A stretch of DNA of 64,000 nt, taken from NCBI RefSeq assembly GCF_028372415.1, contig NC_092875.1, forward strand, positions 189,377,522 through 189,441,521. Reading direction: 5' to 3'. The position numbers and the translations under genes were made by a program. The stretch comes from Notamacropus eugenii (Eukaryota > Chordata > Mammalia > Diprotodontia > Macropodidae). Of this stretch, positions 32,849 through 42,054 are shown one piece after another (positions within the stretch are counted from its first letter, which is position 1; each line of letters opens with the position of its first letter). The notes under the pieces are model-generated. The model saw only the letters and a list, made by a program, of their open reading frames with translations, did no database searches and was not told where the DNA came from.

Positions 32849-33776
32849 GGAAAAGCTCAAAAATGATTTTGAAAATCAAGTCAAAGAAGTAGAGGAAAAT
32901 TGGAAAATGAGAGTGATGCAAAAAAAGTCATGAAAAATGAGTCAACAGCTTGCTAAAGGAACCCCCCCAAAATTCTGAAGAAAATAACATGTTTAAAATT
33001 AGATTAACCCAAATGACAAGAGAAGTCCAAAAAGCCAATGATGAGAATGCCTTAAAAAGCAGAATGAATCAAATGGAAAAAGAGGTCCAAAAGGTCAGTG
33101 AGGTAAGTAATTCTTTACAAATTAAAATGTAGCAAATGGAAGGTAATGACTTTATGAGAAATCAAGAAATTATAAAACAAAACCAAAAGAATGAAAAAAT
33201 AGAAGACAATGTGAAATATCTCACTGGAAAAACAACTGACCTGAAAAATGGATTCAGGAGAAATTTAAAAATTATTGTACTACACCTGAAAGCCATGATC
33301 AAACAAAAGAGCCTCAACATCAAATCTTCTAAGAAAATATCAAGGAAAACTGTACTGATATTCTAGAATGAGAGGGTAAAATAGAAATGGAAAGAAACCA
33401 CCACTGACCTCCTGAAAGAGATCCTAAAAGGAAAACTCGTAGGAATATTGTAGCCAAATTCCACAGTTTCTGGGTCAAGTAGAAAATATTACAGGTGGCC
33501 AGAAAGAAACAATTCAATTATTTGGGAAACAGAATCAAGATAACACAGTATTTTGCAGCTTCTACACTAAGGAATCGAAGGACCTGGAATATGATATTCC
33601 AGAGGTCAAAGGAGATAGGATTAAAACCAAGAATCATCTACCCAGCAAAACTGACTATAATACTTCAGGAGAAAAAATGGAACTTCAATGAAATAGAGGC
33701 TTTCAAGCAATCTTATTGAAAAGACCAGAACTAAACAGAAAATTTGACTTTCAAATACAACAACCAAGAGAAACAT
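32849..33776 (+). pseudogene. HAL1 ORF1 remnant in U6 chimera
   Basis: Broken frames hold MEKLKNDFENQVKEVEEN, the heptad region FKIRLTQMTREVQKANDENA with LKSRMNQMEKEVQKVSEVSN (32950-33132), NQKNEKIEDNVKYLTGKTTD and then QFNYLGNRIKITQYFAASTL with RIIYPAKLTIILQEKKWNFN in the C-terminal domain. Stops at 33130 and later end the frames. Not functional. Confidence 0.88.
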
Positions 33777-33837
33777 GAAAAGGTAAACAGGAAAGAGCAA
33801 CTGTAAAAATCTTATTAAAGTTGAACTGTCTACATTC

Positions 33838-34123
33838 GGTATAGGTAAGCACCCCAACATCCATGGAGTAGGGGGAGAGCTACTATCACAGGTTCTTAAA
33901 TCAGCATTTATAAAAGGAAAGGCAGTTGTTGAGGGATCAATCACTTTAATCAGTACAACCTACAGAATAATATAAGCAGAGAGATAAAGACCAAAAGACA
34001 GGGTTCTTACTATCTGAATCAAAGCAATATTGCCATACAATTTACATACATTCCTGGATTGAGAGAGCCTTTACATCTGAACAGTCAGGGGTCTGAACGT
34101 ATAGCCACCCTGCTTGCTGCCAC
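33838..34123. mobile_element. 286-bp unclassified insertion with 6-bp direct repeats
   Basis: In the other HAL1 copies the 3' UTR reads without a break from ACTGTTTACATTC to CTACATGG. Here 286 bp intervene, bounded by ACATTC at 33832-33837 and 34124-34129. The insert starts GGTATAGGTAAGC and ends CTTGCTGCCAC. It has no A tail, no obvious inverted repeats and no frame, so I cannot assign a family. Confidence 0.6.
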
Positions 34124-34198
34124 ACATTCCTACATGGAAAGATGATATTTGTAACTCATGAGAACTTTCTCAGTAATAGAATAGTTGGAGGGAACATG

Positions 34199-34199
<1 letters not shown>

Positions 34200-34231
<32 letters not shown>

Positions 34232-34315
34232 ATATGTATATGTGTATGTGTGTGTGTGTATATGTATATGTGTATGTGTATGTATATATGTGGGGGGGGG
34301 TGTGTGTGTGCATGA

Positions 34316-34400
<85 letters not shown>

Positions 34401-34442
34401 CAGAGAGAGACAGAGAGAGAGAGAGAAAGACAGACAGAGATA
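34200..34442. repeat. Compound microsatellite (TG)n(TA)n(GA)n
   Basis: TG/TATG repeats to about 34315, pure TA at 34319-34350, GA and GACA units to 34442. Overlapping long frames on both strands are artefacts. It sits at a fixed place in the HAL1 3' UTR. Confidence 0.95.
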
Positions 34443-34904
34443 GAGAGAAACAGAGCGGGTGGGCACAGGGTGAGCTGAATATGAAGAGATTATACCTAAA
34501 AAAGAAAATTATGGGTTGAGAGGAATATATAAGGGAGAATGTAGTAAATCATCTCACATAAAAGATGAAAGAAAAAACTTTTACAATGTAGGGGAAAAAG
34601 GGGAAGGTGAGGGAGAATAAGTGAACCTTCCTTGCATTGGATTTGGCTTCAGGAAGGAATAAAATATACACTTGGGTATGGAGGTTTATCTTACCCTACA
34701 GGAAGTCAGGAAGGAAGGGGATAAGAGAGGGAGGAATAATAGAAGGGACAGCAGATTGGGGGAAGGGGTAATCAGAAGCAAACACTTTTGTAGAAGGACA
34801 GGTCAAAGAAGAGAACTGAATTAATGGAGGGCAGGACAGGATAGAGGGAAATATAGTTATTCTTTCACAACATCACTGTTATGGAGGTGTTTTGCATGAC
34901 AACA

Positions 34905-34988
34905 TATGTTATGTTTGTCCTTCTTTGCTGAAGAAGACCATGCTATCAGAGAAATGATGACATGACTTGCACTTGACGTTGTTTATTG
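34905..34988 (+). mobile_element. SINE/RTE-associated short insert
   Basis: TTTGTCCTTCTTTGCTGAAG followed by ATGATGACATGACTTGCACT is a common marsupial SINE start. Its first bases resemble the complement of the RTE-like 3' terminus at 30562-30587. It interrupts the HAL1 3' UTR. Confidence 0.55.
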
Positions 34989-35274
34989 AATTGCTTGCCT
35001 TCTCAATGAGGGTGGGTGGGGAGGGGGAAGGGAGAGAATGTGGAACTCAAAGCTTTAAAAATGAATATTAGAGGTTGTTTTTATATAATCCATGGGCTGT
35101 AGAAATCTATCCTACCCCACATGAAAATAGAAGGGAAAGGGATGGGGGGGGGTGATAGAAGGGAGGGCAGACTGGAGGAAAGGACAATTGGAATACATAC
35201 TGTCCTGGGGTGGCAATTTGAAATTCAAAATTTTATGGGAGTGAATGTTACAAACTGAAAATAAATTTACATAC

Positions 35275-35289
35275 AAAAAAAAGTTTATG
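35275..35289. repeat. Insertion-site tract, copy 3 of 3
   Basis: AAAAAAAAGTTTATG: the A tail of HAL1 running into GTTTATG, which continues the interrupted hAT element. Confidence 0.7.
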
Positions 35290-35319
35290 AATCCCAGATT
35301 AAGAATACTTGCTCTAGAA

Positions 35320-36310
35320 CTCTCATTTGCTTTCTGGTTCCTTTCTCTAGAACTCATTTAATTTTTAAATACAATTTTAAAACTCTCACTTCACTTCTTT
35401 TAAGAATTCTAATTGATCTTTTGGCCAAGTTACATTTTTGTTTGAAGCTTTACTTGTAGATGTGGAACAATTCTCTTCTTCTAGGTTTGTGTCTTGGACA
35501 TCCTTGAATCCATAATATTACTTTATCATTAGCATCTTAGTTAGCCTACTTATTTTTCCAGCCTTAATTTCTGAATCAAGACTCTGTGTAAGGTCCAACC
35601 TTTGTAATTCACTTTGGCAAAGCATGATAGGACCTTATTAGGTTCTGATATATGTTATCTGTAATCCTGCCACTTCTTTCTCCAGTTATTGAGTGTTGTA
35701 CTCTTCTATGACTTCAGGCCATTGAGCTGTAAACTTTCAGTGCCCTAACTGGTCTTATCTGGGGCATGAAGTGATCATTGCCTTACAGGGGTTTTGTAGA
35801 CTCCTGATCATATTTTGGGGTATGGATAACCCATCAATGAGATCTCCTCGCTTTTGAAGCTCCAACAGATAGCTGCTGGCCTTAGCCCCTATCGCCATAC
35901 TAGAAAACTCTGCTGGGTCAGAATGACAGATCTACAGGCTCCCCTGGTCTGTTCTCCCTTTTGAGGTACAAAGCTACAGCCTCCAATTCTGACTCATGAA
36001 CAGAAAGCTCCTAAGGTTGGTGGCACACAGCTAAAGACTAGCCCTTGTTTACATAGCCTTAGATTTTAAACCTAGTCCATGTGTTGGAAAGGTCCTTCAT
36101 AAGCCTTATTGGCTTAAGTCCATCCCCAGTACCCATAGGCCTGTGTCCATCTATTCATGCCAACCTGGGCTAGAAACTGGTGTCCTCTATAGTTTCTTCT
36201 CAGATTTCTTGATAATCATTGAGTCTAGCACTCTTCCTCGATCTTTTCTGGGGTAATTGTGCAAGAAATCTGGGCTGCACGTTTCCTCTCTTTCTGCCAT
36301 TTTTGCCTTT
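35320..36310 (-). mobile_element. Old L1 5' UTR/ORF1 start region
   Basis: Inferred 5' part of the outer L1. It is less AT-rich than its neighbours, has no frame, and ends near CTCTTTCTGCCATTTTTGCC, which resembles the complement of an L1 5' terminus with its AAGATGGC-type motif. Identification is from position and weak similarity only. Confidence 0.45.
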
Positions 36311-36762
36311 CATCATTTGCCTATGTTAATACTTTAAGTGAGGTTTTCTTGGATTCTTGCCCAATCTAACCCCAAAGAGGAAAAAGATGTAATAATCTGT
36401 CCGTTGAGGAAGCTCTTTTGATTTCCTGGGGTGAAGAAAGTTCATAATGATAATTTCACATAGTGTTTATAATATGTATTAGTGTTGTTATTTGTAAAGC
36501 TGCCAGATCCCTTTTCACCCATCTCCCTTACCACTCTCTTCCAGGAATCGACACCAGAGGCAGTTTTGACTGTTTCATGATTTAGTTAAGCAGTATTTGA
36601 ATGAATTTGATCTTTTAACTATCATTATAGCTTGTTCTTACTGGTATATTCTGTAGTAGAAAGCATTAAAACAAAAAACCCCACAAATCTTTCTAGAGAC
36701 AAAAGCCCATGAACAACCCTTGGTTCCCTGCCCCTCCCCCACACAATATGCATGTGTACACT

Positions 36763-36765
<3 letters not shown>
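36311..36765. other. Unique-looking noncoding DNA
   Basis: Nothing recognised. Confidence 0.45.

Positions 36766-36797
<32 letters not shown>
36766..36797. repeat. (CA)n microsatellite
   Basis: About 15 CA units. Confidence 0.95.
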
Positions 36798-36798
<1 letters not shown>

Positions 36799-37435
36799 AT
36801 AATGGAAGGAAATCCAAATACCATTGCTGTTAAGCTCCCCATCCACTCCTGCTCCCCCTAGGCACCCACTTGGTTTTCATACCAAATAATACATGGTTCA
36901 GAACTACTGATTTTCCAACCAGGCTGTCACTCACACACATCACCTTTTGCCATCTACCAGCTTACTTTCCTGCCTACTTTCCTGGCTGTCTTAAATGAAG
37001 ATGTGGAATTGTCTTTGTGAACATATGTCCTGTGTACCTGTCTGTCCCTTGCCCCACAGCAACTCAATCTTCTGACATTGTTCAGATGAGTATATAATAA
37101 AACAATATTTTTGTTATTATTTACATCAGTTGACATTTTCCCATGAAGTATATAACATTTCCTCCATGTCAACAGTTAAGCATGAGTATAAAAGTGTTTG
37201 TCACATTTAAAAAAAATATGTTTTGTTTAACTTAATGTGTTGTAGCTTTAAATACATTTAAATTTTCTCCTGTTGATTAGTTGCACTGATTTTAGTGTGG
37301 CATATACACTATACATGTTAATAGGTAAAATAAATTAACTGGTTAAAACTCGCAGATCATATACTAAAAAAACCAGTCAAGTCAGCCATTCAGTTTTTTT
37401 AAATCATTGAAAAAAATTTCTCACATCTTTTAACA
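36798..37435. other. Unique-looking noncoding DNA
   Basis: Nothing recognised. Confidence 0.45.
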
Positions 37436-37439
37436 ACAG

Positions 37440-37690
37440 CAGTAACAATGACAACTAACATTTGTATAACATTTATGTGCCAGGTATTGTGTCAAGCATT
37501 TTACAATAATTATCTTATTTGATTCTCACTACAGATACTATTATGGCCCCCATTTTACAAATGAGGAAATTGAGACAAACAAAGGTTAAATGTCTACCGC
37601 AGGGTCACATAGTTTCTGAGGCTACATTTGAACTCAGGTCTTTCTAACTCCAGGTCCAGCACCCTATTGACAATGCTACCATAATAATAG
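37440..37690 (-). mobile_element. MIR/CORE-type SINE
   Basis: TGTGCCAGGTATTGTGTCAA, CCCATTTTACAAATGAGGAA and AGGTCTTTCTAACTCCAGGT on the plus strand form the complement of the family. Confidence 0.82.
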
Positions 37691-37694
37691 CTAA

Positions 37695-37905
37695 TAATTA
37701 TGTAGCACTTTAAAGCTCGTAAAACACTCTACAAATATTACATCATTTTATCCTCACAATAAACCTAGGAGATAGGTGTTCTTATTACCCCCCATTTTGC
37801 AAATGAGAAAACTAAGGCAGACTGGTTAAATGATTTGCCCAGGGTTGTGTAATTGAGGTAGCATCTGGATCCCAGGTTCAGTCTTCTGTCTACTACATCA
37901 CCATT
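37695..37905 (-). mobile_element. MIR/CORE-type SINE, second tandem copy
   Basis: TAGCACTTTAAAGCTCGTAA, CCATTTTGCAAATGAGAAAA and GATTTGCCCAGGGTTGTGTA follow directly on the previous copy in the same orientation. Confidence 0.8.
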
Positions 37906-38435
37906 TTATTTGTTTCCATGAGGATAGGGACTTATCCTGTGACTTTTCTGTTTAATGGAATCTTCCAGTCCAGAGGACTTAAAAAGAATATTAATGGAGG
38001 GCTGAATCCCTTTGTACCTATCACACTTCGTTTTGTGTTTTTCTAGTGCACTTACTGCATAATATTGTTCTATAAAGAGGTTGGCAAACCTTAAAATCTT
38101 GTATAAATGTAAGTTCTTATTATAGTGATTATCATTATCTTTGGTTGTGTCATATCCCTTCACCAGACTATAAGCGCCAGCACAGGAGACACTGTGCCTT
38201 GTGGAAACATCCTGTTTCTCTTAGGATCTAGCATCATGGGTTATGTATAGTGGACACAATTAACAGTTATTGGTGTAAGGGTTTGGCTGGCTGTAGGATT
38301 CTTCTAAATGACAAATCCAGTATGTCCTATACAAGTCAATAGCCTTGTACTAAGATACGATGGCAAATCCCTAATTGTTGCCCCAATGTGGTCTTTATTC
38401 ACTTAAGCATATTTTCTCTTGCTCTCTTAGTTCCA
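37906..38435. other. Unique-looking noncoding DNA, possible L2 fragment
   Basis: CCAGACTATAAGCGCCAGCA with GGAGACACTGTGCCTTGTGG near 38163 may be an L2 3' end; otherwise nothing. Confidence 0.35.
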
Positions 38436-38439
38436 TAGG

Positions 38440-38645
38440 TCCATGGTATTTAGAGATGGAAAAGATCTTAAGAAATATCTTATCCAAAACCTTCATTCTA
38501 TACATAAAGGAAGTGAGTCCAAGAGAAATGCGGTGACTTGTCCAAGGTCACAGAGCTATAAATGAGCAGATCTGGGATTGGAACTTAACTCCTCTGACTT
38601 CATTTAGTGAATGTTCTTTGTATTTCACCATACTGTCACCTTTAG
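38440..38645 (-). mobile_element. MIR SINE, diverged
   Basis: TTAGAGATGGAAAAGATCTT, GTGACTTGTCCAAGGTCACA and TTCACCATACTGTCACC on the plus strand fit a reverse MIR. Confidence 0.7.
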
Positions 38646-38889
38646 GTGGAAGGATTAAAGGGAGAAGGAGAATAGTAGTAGAGGTGGAAGAAAAAAATAA
38701 ACAATCTAGGGGATGTCCAAGAACATGTAAAAGGAAGCTAATGAATACCACTGGGATATATTCAGAATTTTACTAACCCTAAGGATGAACTGGAATAGTC
38801 TTAAAAGTCACCAAGGCAAGGTCAGATTCCTCAGGGCTTGGGGAAAGTTATTGGTCTGCTATTTCTTATTTATATCCTTTGTCATTTAT

Positions 38890-39005
38890 TCATTCATTTG
38901 CTAGACATTTATTAAGGACCTACTGTGTGCAGAGCCTTAGAATAAATGCTGAGATACAATAATTAGAGAAAACATGGTTCCTGCCCACATGAAACTTATC
39001 ATCTA
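38890..39005 (+). mobile_element. CORE-SINE/L2-type 3' end
   Basis: CATTTATTAAGGACCTACTG followed by ATGGTTCCTGCCCACATGAA. Confidence 0.75.
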
Positions 39006-39017
39006 TATAATGTCCCT

Positions 39018-39062
39018 ATTATATATATATATATATATAATTATATATATATATATATATAT
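39018..39062. repeat. (AT)n tract
   Basis: Two pure AT runs separated by a single TAATTA. Confidence 0.95.
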
Positions 39063-39104
39063 TCAAAAATTAACAGTCTTCCAACTTACTAACCTAATAA
39101 GTAA

Positions 39105-39310
39105 GAGACAATTCAATATTGTGGAAAGAGCATTCAGATTAGTCAGATAATCTGGGTTCACATCTTAACTCTAACTGTTACTTACCATATGAGACCTTTG
39201 ACAAGTTACTTAACCAATTAAAGCCATTATTTCCTCTTCTATAATACAGGGGCAATAAAACTTGTAGCATCTATTTCACAGGGACAGTCTATGCAAAACT
39301 TATAAGGTAC
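39105..39310 (+). mobile_element. tRNA-headed CORE SINE, diverged
   Basis: TGTGGAAAGAGCATTCAGAT, GACAAGTTACTTAACC and CAGGGGCAATAAAACTTGTA appear in family order. Confidence 0.7.
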
Positions 39311-39424
39311 AAACATATATGTATGATCCTCGGCAAGATCCATACTTTTGAGCCACACATTATTTTGCATGAGGAAAAGAAACTATATAGACATAGATAT
39401 ATAGATTATATATAGATGTACATA

Positions 39425-39612
39425 CATACATGCTTACTATCTGTGTGACCTAGTCACTTCACCTTTGTCTGCCCCAGTATCCTCATCTGAAAAAAAGGGA
39501 ATAATAATAGCCTCTAGCACCCAGGGTTGTTGTGAGGATAGAATGTTAGGATATTTGTAAAGTGTTTTTATAAACCTCAAGGCATTGTGTAAATGCTAGC
39601 TATTGTTATACA
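39425..39612 (+). mobile_element. MIR/CORE-type SINE 3' half
   Basis: TATCTGTGTGACCTAGTCAC, CCCAGTATCCTCATCTG and CCAGGGTTGTTGTGAGGATA, ending in ATGCTAGCTATTGTTAT. Confidence 0.8.
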
Positions 39613-39994
39613 TTATATGTATGAATGTGAGAGCTCATCAATATTGTAATCTTTATTATGATTAAGGGATAGAATTAGGGATCCAATTTGGCAGGATTAA
39701 GAAGAGAAACTGGTATATTTCTTGTTCCAAAAATGACCCTGCTATATCTCCTTGACCATACAACTTGACATTTGTGTTTTCTGATGGAGATATTCTGGGG
39801 CCCTACTAGCCAGAAGGCTATATTTTGAGCACAATTGACTAGGGATTTGAAATTGACAAGGTCAGACCTTGCCCACTCTTCCAAGGGCAGAGCACTCAGG
39901 TTATATGGGTAAATACTCTCTTAGTCCCATGATTCATATTGATATTTATTTGATTTATTTATACACAATACACATAATTAATCCTTTCAAGTAA
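39613..39994. other. Unique-looking noncoding DNA
   Basis: Nothing recognised. Confidence 0.45.
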
Positions 39995-40009
39995 AGAAGA
40001 CATTAAATT
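39995..40009. repeat. Target-site duplication, left copy, of second HAL1
   Basis: AGAAGACATTAAATT, repeated exactly at 43900-43914. Confidence 0.92.
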
Positions 40010-40880
40010 TTTTTTTTAATTTAACTTTTAACATATATTTTCACAACATTTTGGGTTACAAATTTTCTCCCCTTTTATCCTCTCCCGCCCCAGACCCAAG
40101 CATTCTAATTGCCGCTGTGATCAATCTGCTCTCTCTTCTATCATCCCTCTCTGCCCTTGTCTGTCTTCTCTTTTGTCCTGTAGGGCCAGATAGCTTTCTA
40201 TACCCCTTAACCTGTATTTCTTATTTCCTAGTGGTAAGAACATTACAGTTGATCCTAACACTTTGAGTTCCAACTTCTTTAGCTCCCTCCCTCTCCACCC
40301 CTTCCCTTTGGAAGGCAAGCAATTCAATATAGGCCAAATCTGTGTAGTTTTGCAAATGATTTCCATACTAGTTGTGTTGTATAGGACTAACTATATTTCC
40401 CTCCATCCTATCCTGTCCCCCATTACTTCTATTCTCTTATGATCCTTTCCCTCCCCATGTGTGTCAACCTCGGATTGCATTCTCCTCCCCATGCCCTCCC
40501 CTCTATCCTCCCCCTCACCCTGCTTGTGCCCTTGTCCCCCACTCTCCTGTATTGTGAGATAGATTTTCCTATCAAAATGAGTGTGCATTTTATTCTTTCC
40601 TTTAGTGGAATGTGATGAGAGTAGACCTCATGTTTTTCTCTCGCCTCCCCTCTTTATCCCACCACTAATGAGTCTTTTGCTTGCCTCTTTTATGAGAGAT
40701 AATTTGCCCCATTCAATTTCTCCCTTTCTCCTCCCAATATTTCTCTCTCGCTGCTTGATTTCATTTTTTTTTTAAGATATGATCCCATCCTCTTCAATTC
40801 ACTCTGTGTACTCTGTCTCTATGTATGTGTGCGTGTGTGCATGTACTCCCACCCAGTACCCAGATACTGAAATGTTTCAG

Positions 40881-40894
40881 GAGTTACAAATATT
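40881..40894. repeat. Target-site duplication, left copy, of nested L1
   Basis: GAGTTACAAATATT, repeated exactly at 41937-41950; HAL1 3' UTR text reads on across it. Confidence 0.93.
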
Positions 40895-41316
40895 GATGGA
40901 CATCCCCTTGACTTCCAGTTTTTGGCAACTACATAGAGTGCTGCTATAAATATTTTTGTACATGTGGGACCCTTTCCCATTTTTATGATCTCTTGGGGAT
41001 ATAGTCCTAGTAGCGATATTGCTGGGTCAAAGGGTATGCACATTTTTGTAGCCCTTTGGGCATAGTTCCAAATTGCTCTCCAGAATGGTTGGATGCGCTC
41101 ACAGCTCCACCAACAATGAATTAGTGTTCCAACTCTCCCACATCCTCTCCAGCATTTATCATTTTCTTGTTCTGTCATGTTTGCCAATCTTATAGGTGTG
41201 ATGTGGTACCTCAGAGTTGTTTTGATTTGCATCTCTCTAACCAATAGTGATTTAGAGCATTTTTTCATATGATTATAGATAGCTTTAATTTCTTCCTCTG
41301 AAAATTGCCTGTTCAT
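40895..41316 (-). pseudogene. L1 ORF2 C-terminal fragment (inverted segment)
   Basis: An open minus-strand stretch reads MNRQFSEEEIKAIYNHMKKC, then ANMTEQENDKCWRGCGRVGT, WSCERIQPFWRAIWNYAQRA and FIAALYVVAKNWKSRGCPS. It is the last third of ORF2, after the reverse transcriptase, and stays open only because the insertion is young. It cannot make a working protein. Confidence 0.88.
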
Positions 41317-41905
41317 ATCCTTTGACCATTTATCAATTGGGGAATGACTGAATAAATTATGGTATATGAATGTAATGGAGTACTATTGTGCCATAAGAAA
41401 TGATGAACAAGAAGACTTCAGAGAGGCCTGGAAGGACTTATATGACCTGATGCTGAGTGAAAGGAGCAGAACCAGGAGAACTTTATGCACAGCAACAACC
41501 ACAGTGTGTGAGAGTTTTTTCTGGTAGACTTAGATTTTTGTAATAACACAAGAACTTCTGAAAAAAAAAAAAAAATCCCAATGGTGGACCTCAAGGCAAA
41601 AAGCCTTCCACACTCAGAGAGAGAAATATGGAAGTCACTCACATAATGTAGCAGATCATGTTTGTGTATGTGTATCTGTTTGTGTATCATGTTCTGATTT
41701 GTTATACGGATTCTTTCATTTATCTTAGTCTGACTACATAGCATGACGATAGTGAAAATATACTCAATAGGAAAGTATATGTAGAATCTATACAGAATTG
41801 TATGCAGTCGTGGGGAGGGAGGGAGGTAGTGGAGGGTGGGTGGGGAGGGATAAAATCGCAATTGTATGGCAGTGATTGTTAAACATTAAAAAAATAAAAA
41901 AATTA

Positions 41906-41936
<31 letters not shown>
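40895..41936 (+). mobile_element. Twin-primed (5'-inverted) L1 insertion
   Basis: The right part, about 41333-41936, is a plus-strand L1 3' end (ORF2 end, 3' UTR, A tail of about 28). The left part, 40895 to about 41346, is the adjoining upstream ORF2 segment in inverted orientation. This is the structure made when both target strands prime cDNA synthesis on one L1 RNA. The two parts meet with no loss of L1 sequence, at ATCAATTGGGGAATGA (41332-41347). Exact 14-bp target duplications flank the insertion. Confidence 0.93.
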
Positions 41937-41939
<3 letters not shown>

Positions 41940-41950
41940 TTACAAATATT
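41937..41950. repeat. Target-site duplication, right copy, of nested L1
   Basis: Exact partner of 40881-40894, directly after the A tail. Confidence 0.93.
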
Positions 41951-42054
41951 GTCTTTCCATGTAGGAATGTAAACAGTTCAACTTTAGTAAGTCCCTTATG
42001 ACTTCTCTTTGCTGTTCACCTTTTCATGGTTCTCTTCATTCTTGTGTTTGAAAG

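Larger units (their letters stand above)
32747..35274 (+). mobile_element. HAL1, 5'-truncated, fused to U6
   Basis: Plus-strand HAL1 beginning around ORF1 codon 30 and running through ORF1 (to about 33776) and the whole 3' UTR to an A tail at 35274-35282. The 3' UTR is matched block by block to the copies at 1178-2177 and 40010-42054. It is interrupted by a 286-bp unclassified insert (33838-34123), a long compound microsatellite (34200-34450) and a short SINE-like insert (about 34905-34988). It is older than the other two near-complete copies. Confidence 0.88.
30823..35311. mobile_element. Small hAT-like element, split by L1 and U6/HAL1 insertions
   Basis: The element's own sequence is 30823-30986 and 35284-35311, about 190 bp. 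The left end GAGAGGTTCTTAATCC and the right end (complement CAAGTATTCTTAATCTGG) form an imperfect inverted repeat, flanked by an 8-bp duplication. The internal AATGCTTTTAAATGTGTAAA is shared with 9764-9890. No transposase. Confidence 0.7.
20645..36310 (-). mobile_element. Very old L1, split by many later insertions
   Basis: The outermost element of a nest. In element order (right to left) the pieces are: 5' UTR at about 36310-35320; part of ORF1 at about 30815-30745; the rest of ORF1 at 27835-27265; spacer and ORF2 start at about 27260-25765; and ORF2 continuing at 22903-20645. The ORF2 3' end and 3' UTR are missing. Order and orientation agree across all pieces, and each gap is filled by a datable later insertion. 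Reading frames are destroyed throughout. Piece boundaries are good to a few tens of bases; the 5' UTR assignment is the least certain. Confidence 0.7.

Noticed and set aside
34170..34478. Frames of 77-98 codons on both strands
   Set aside because: Pure translations of TG, TA and GA microsatellites.
41418..41861. 147-codon minus-strand frame
   Set aside because: Antisense of the L1 ORF2 end and 3' UTR, with no domain.
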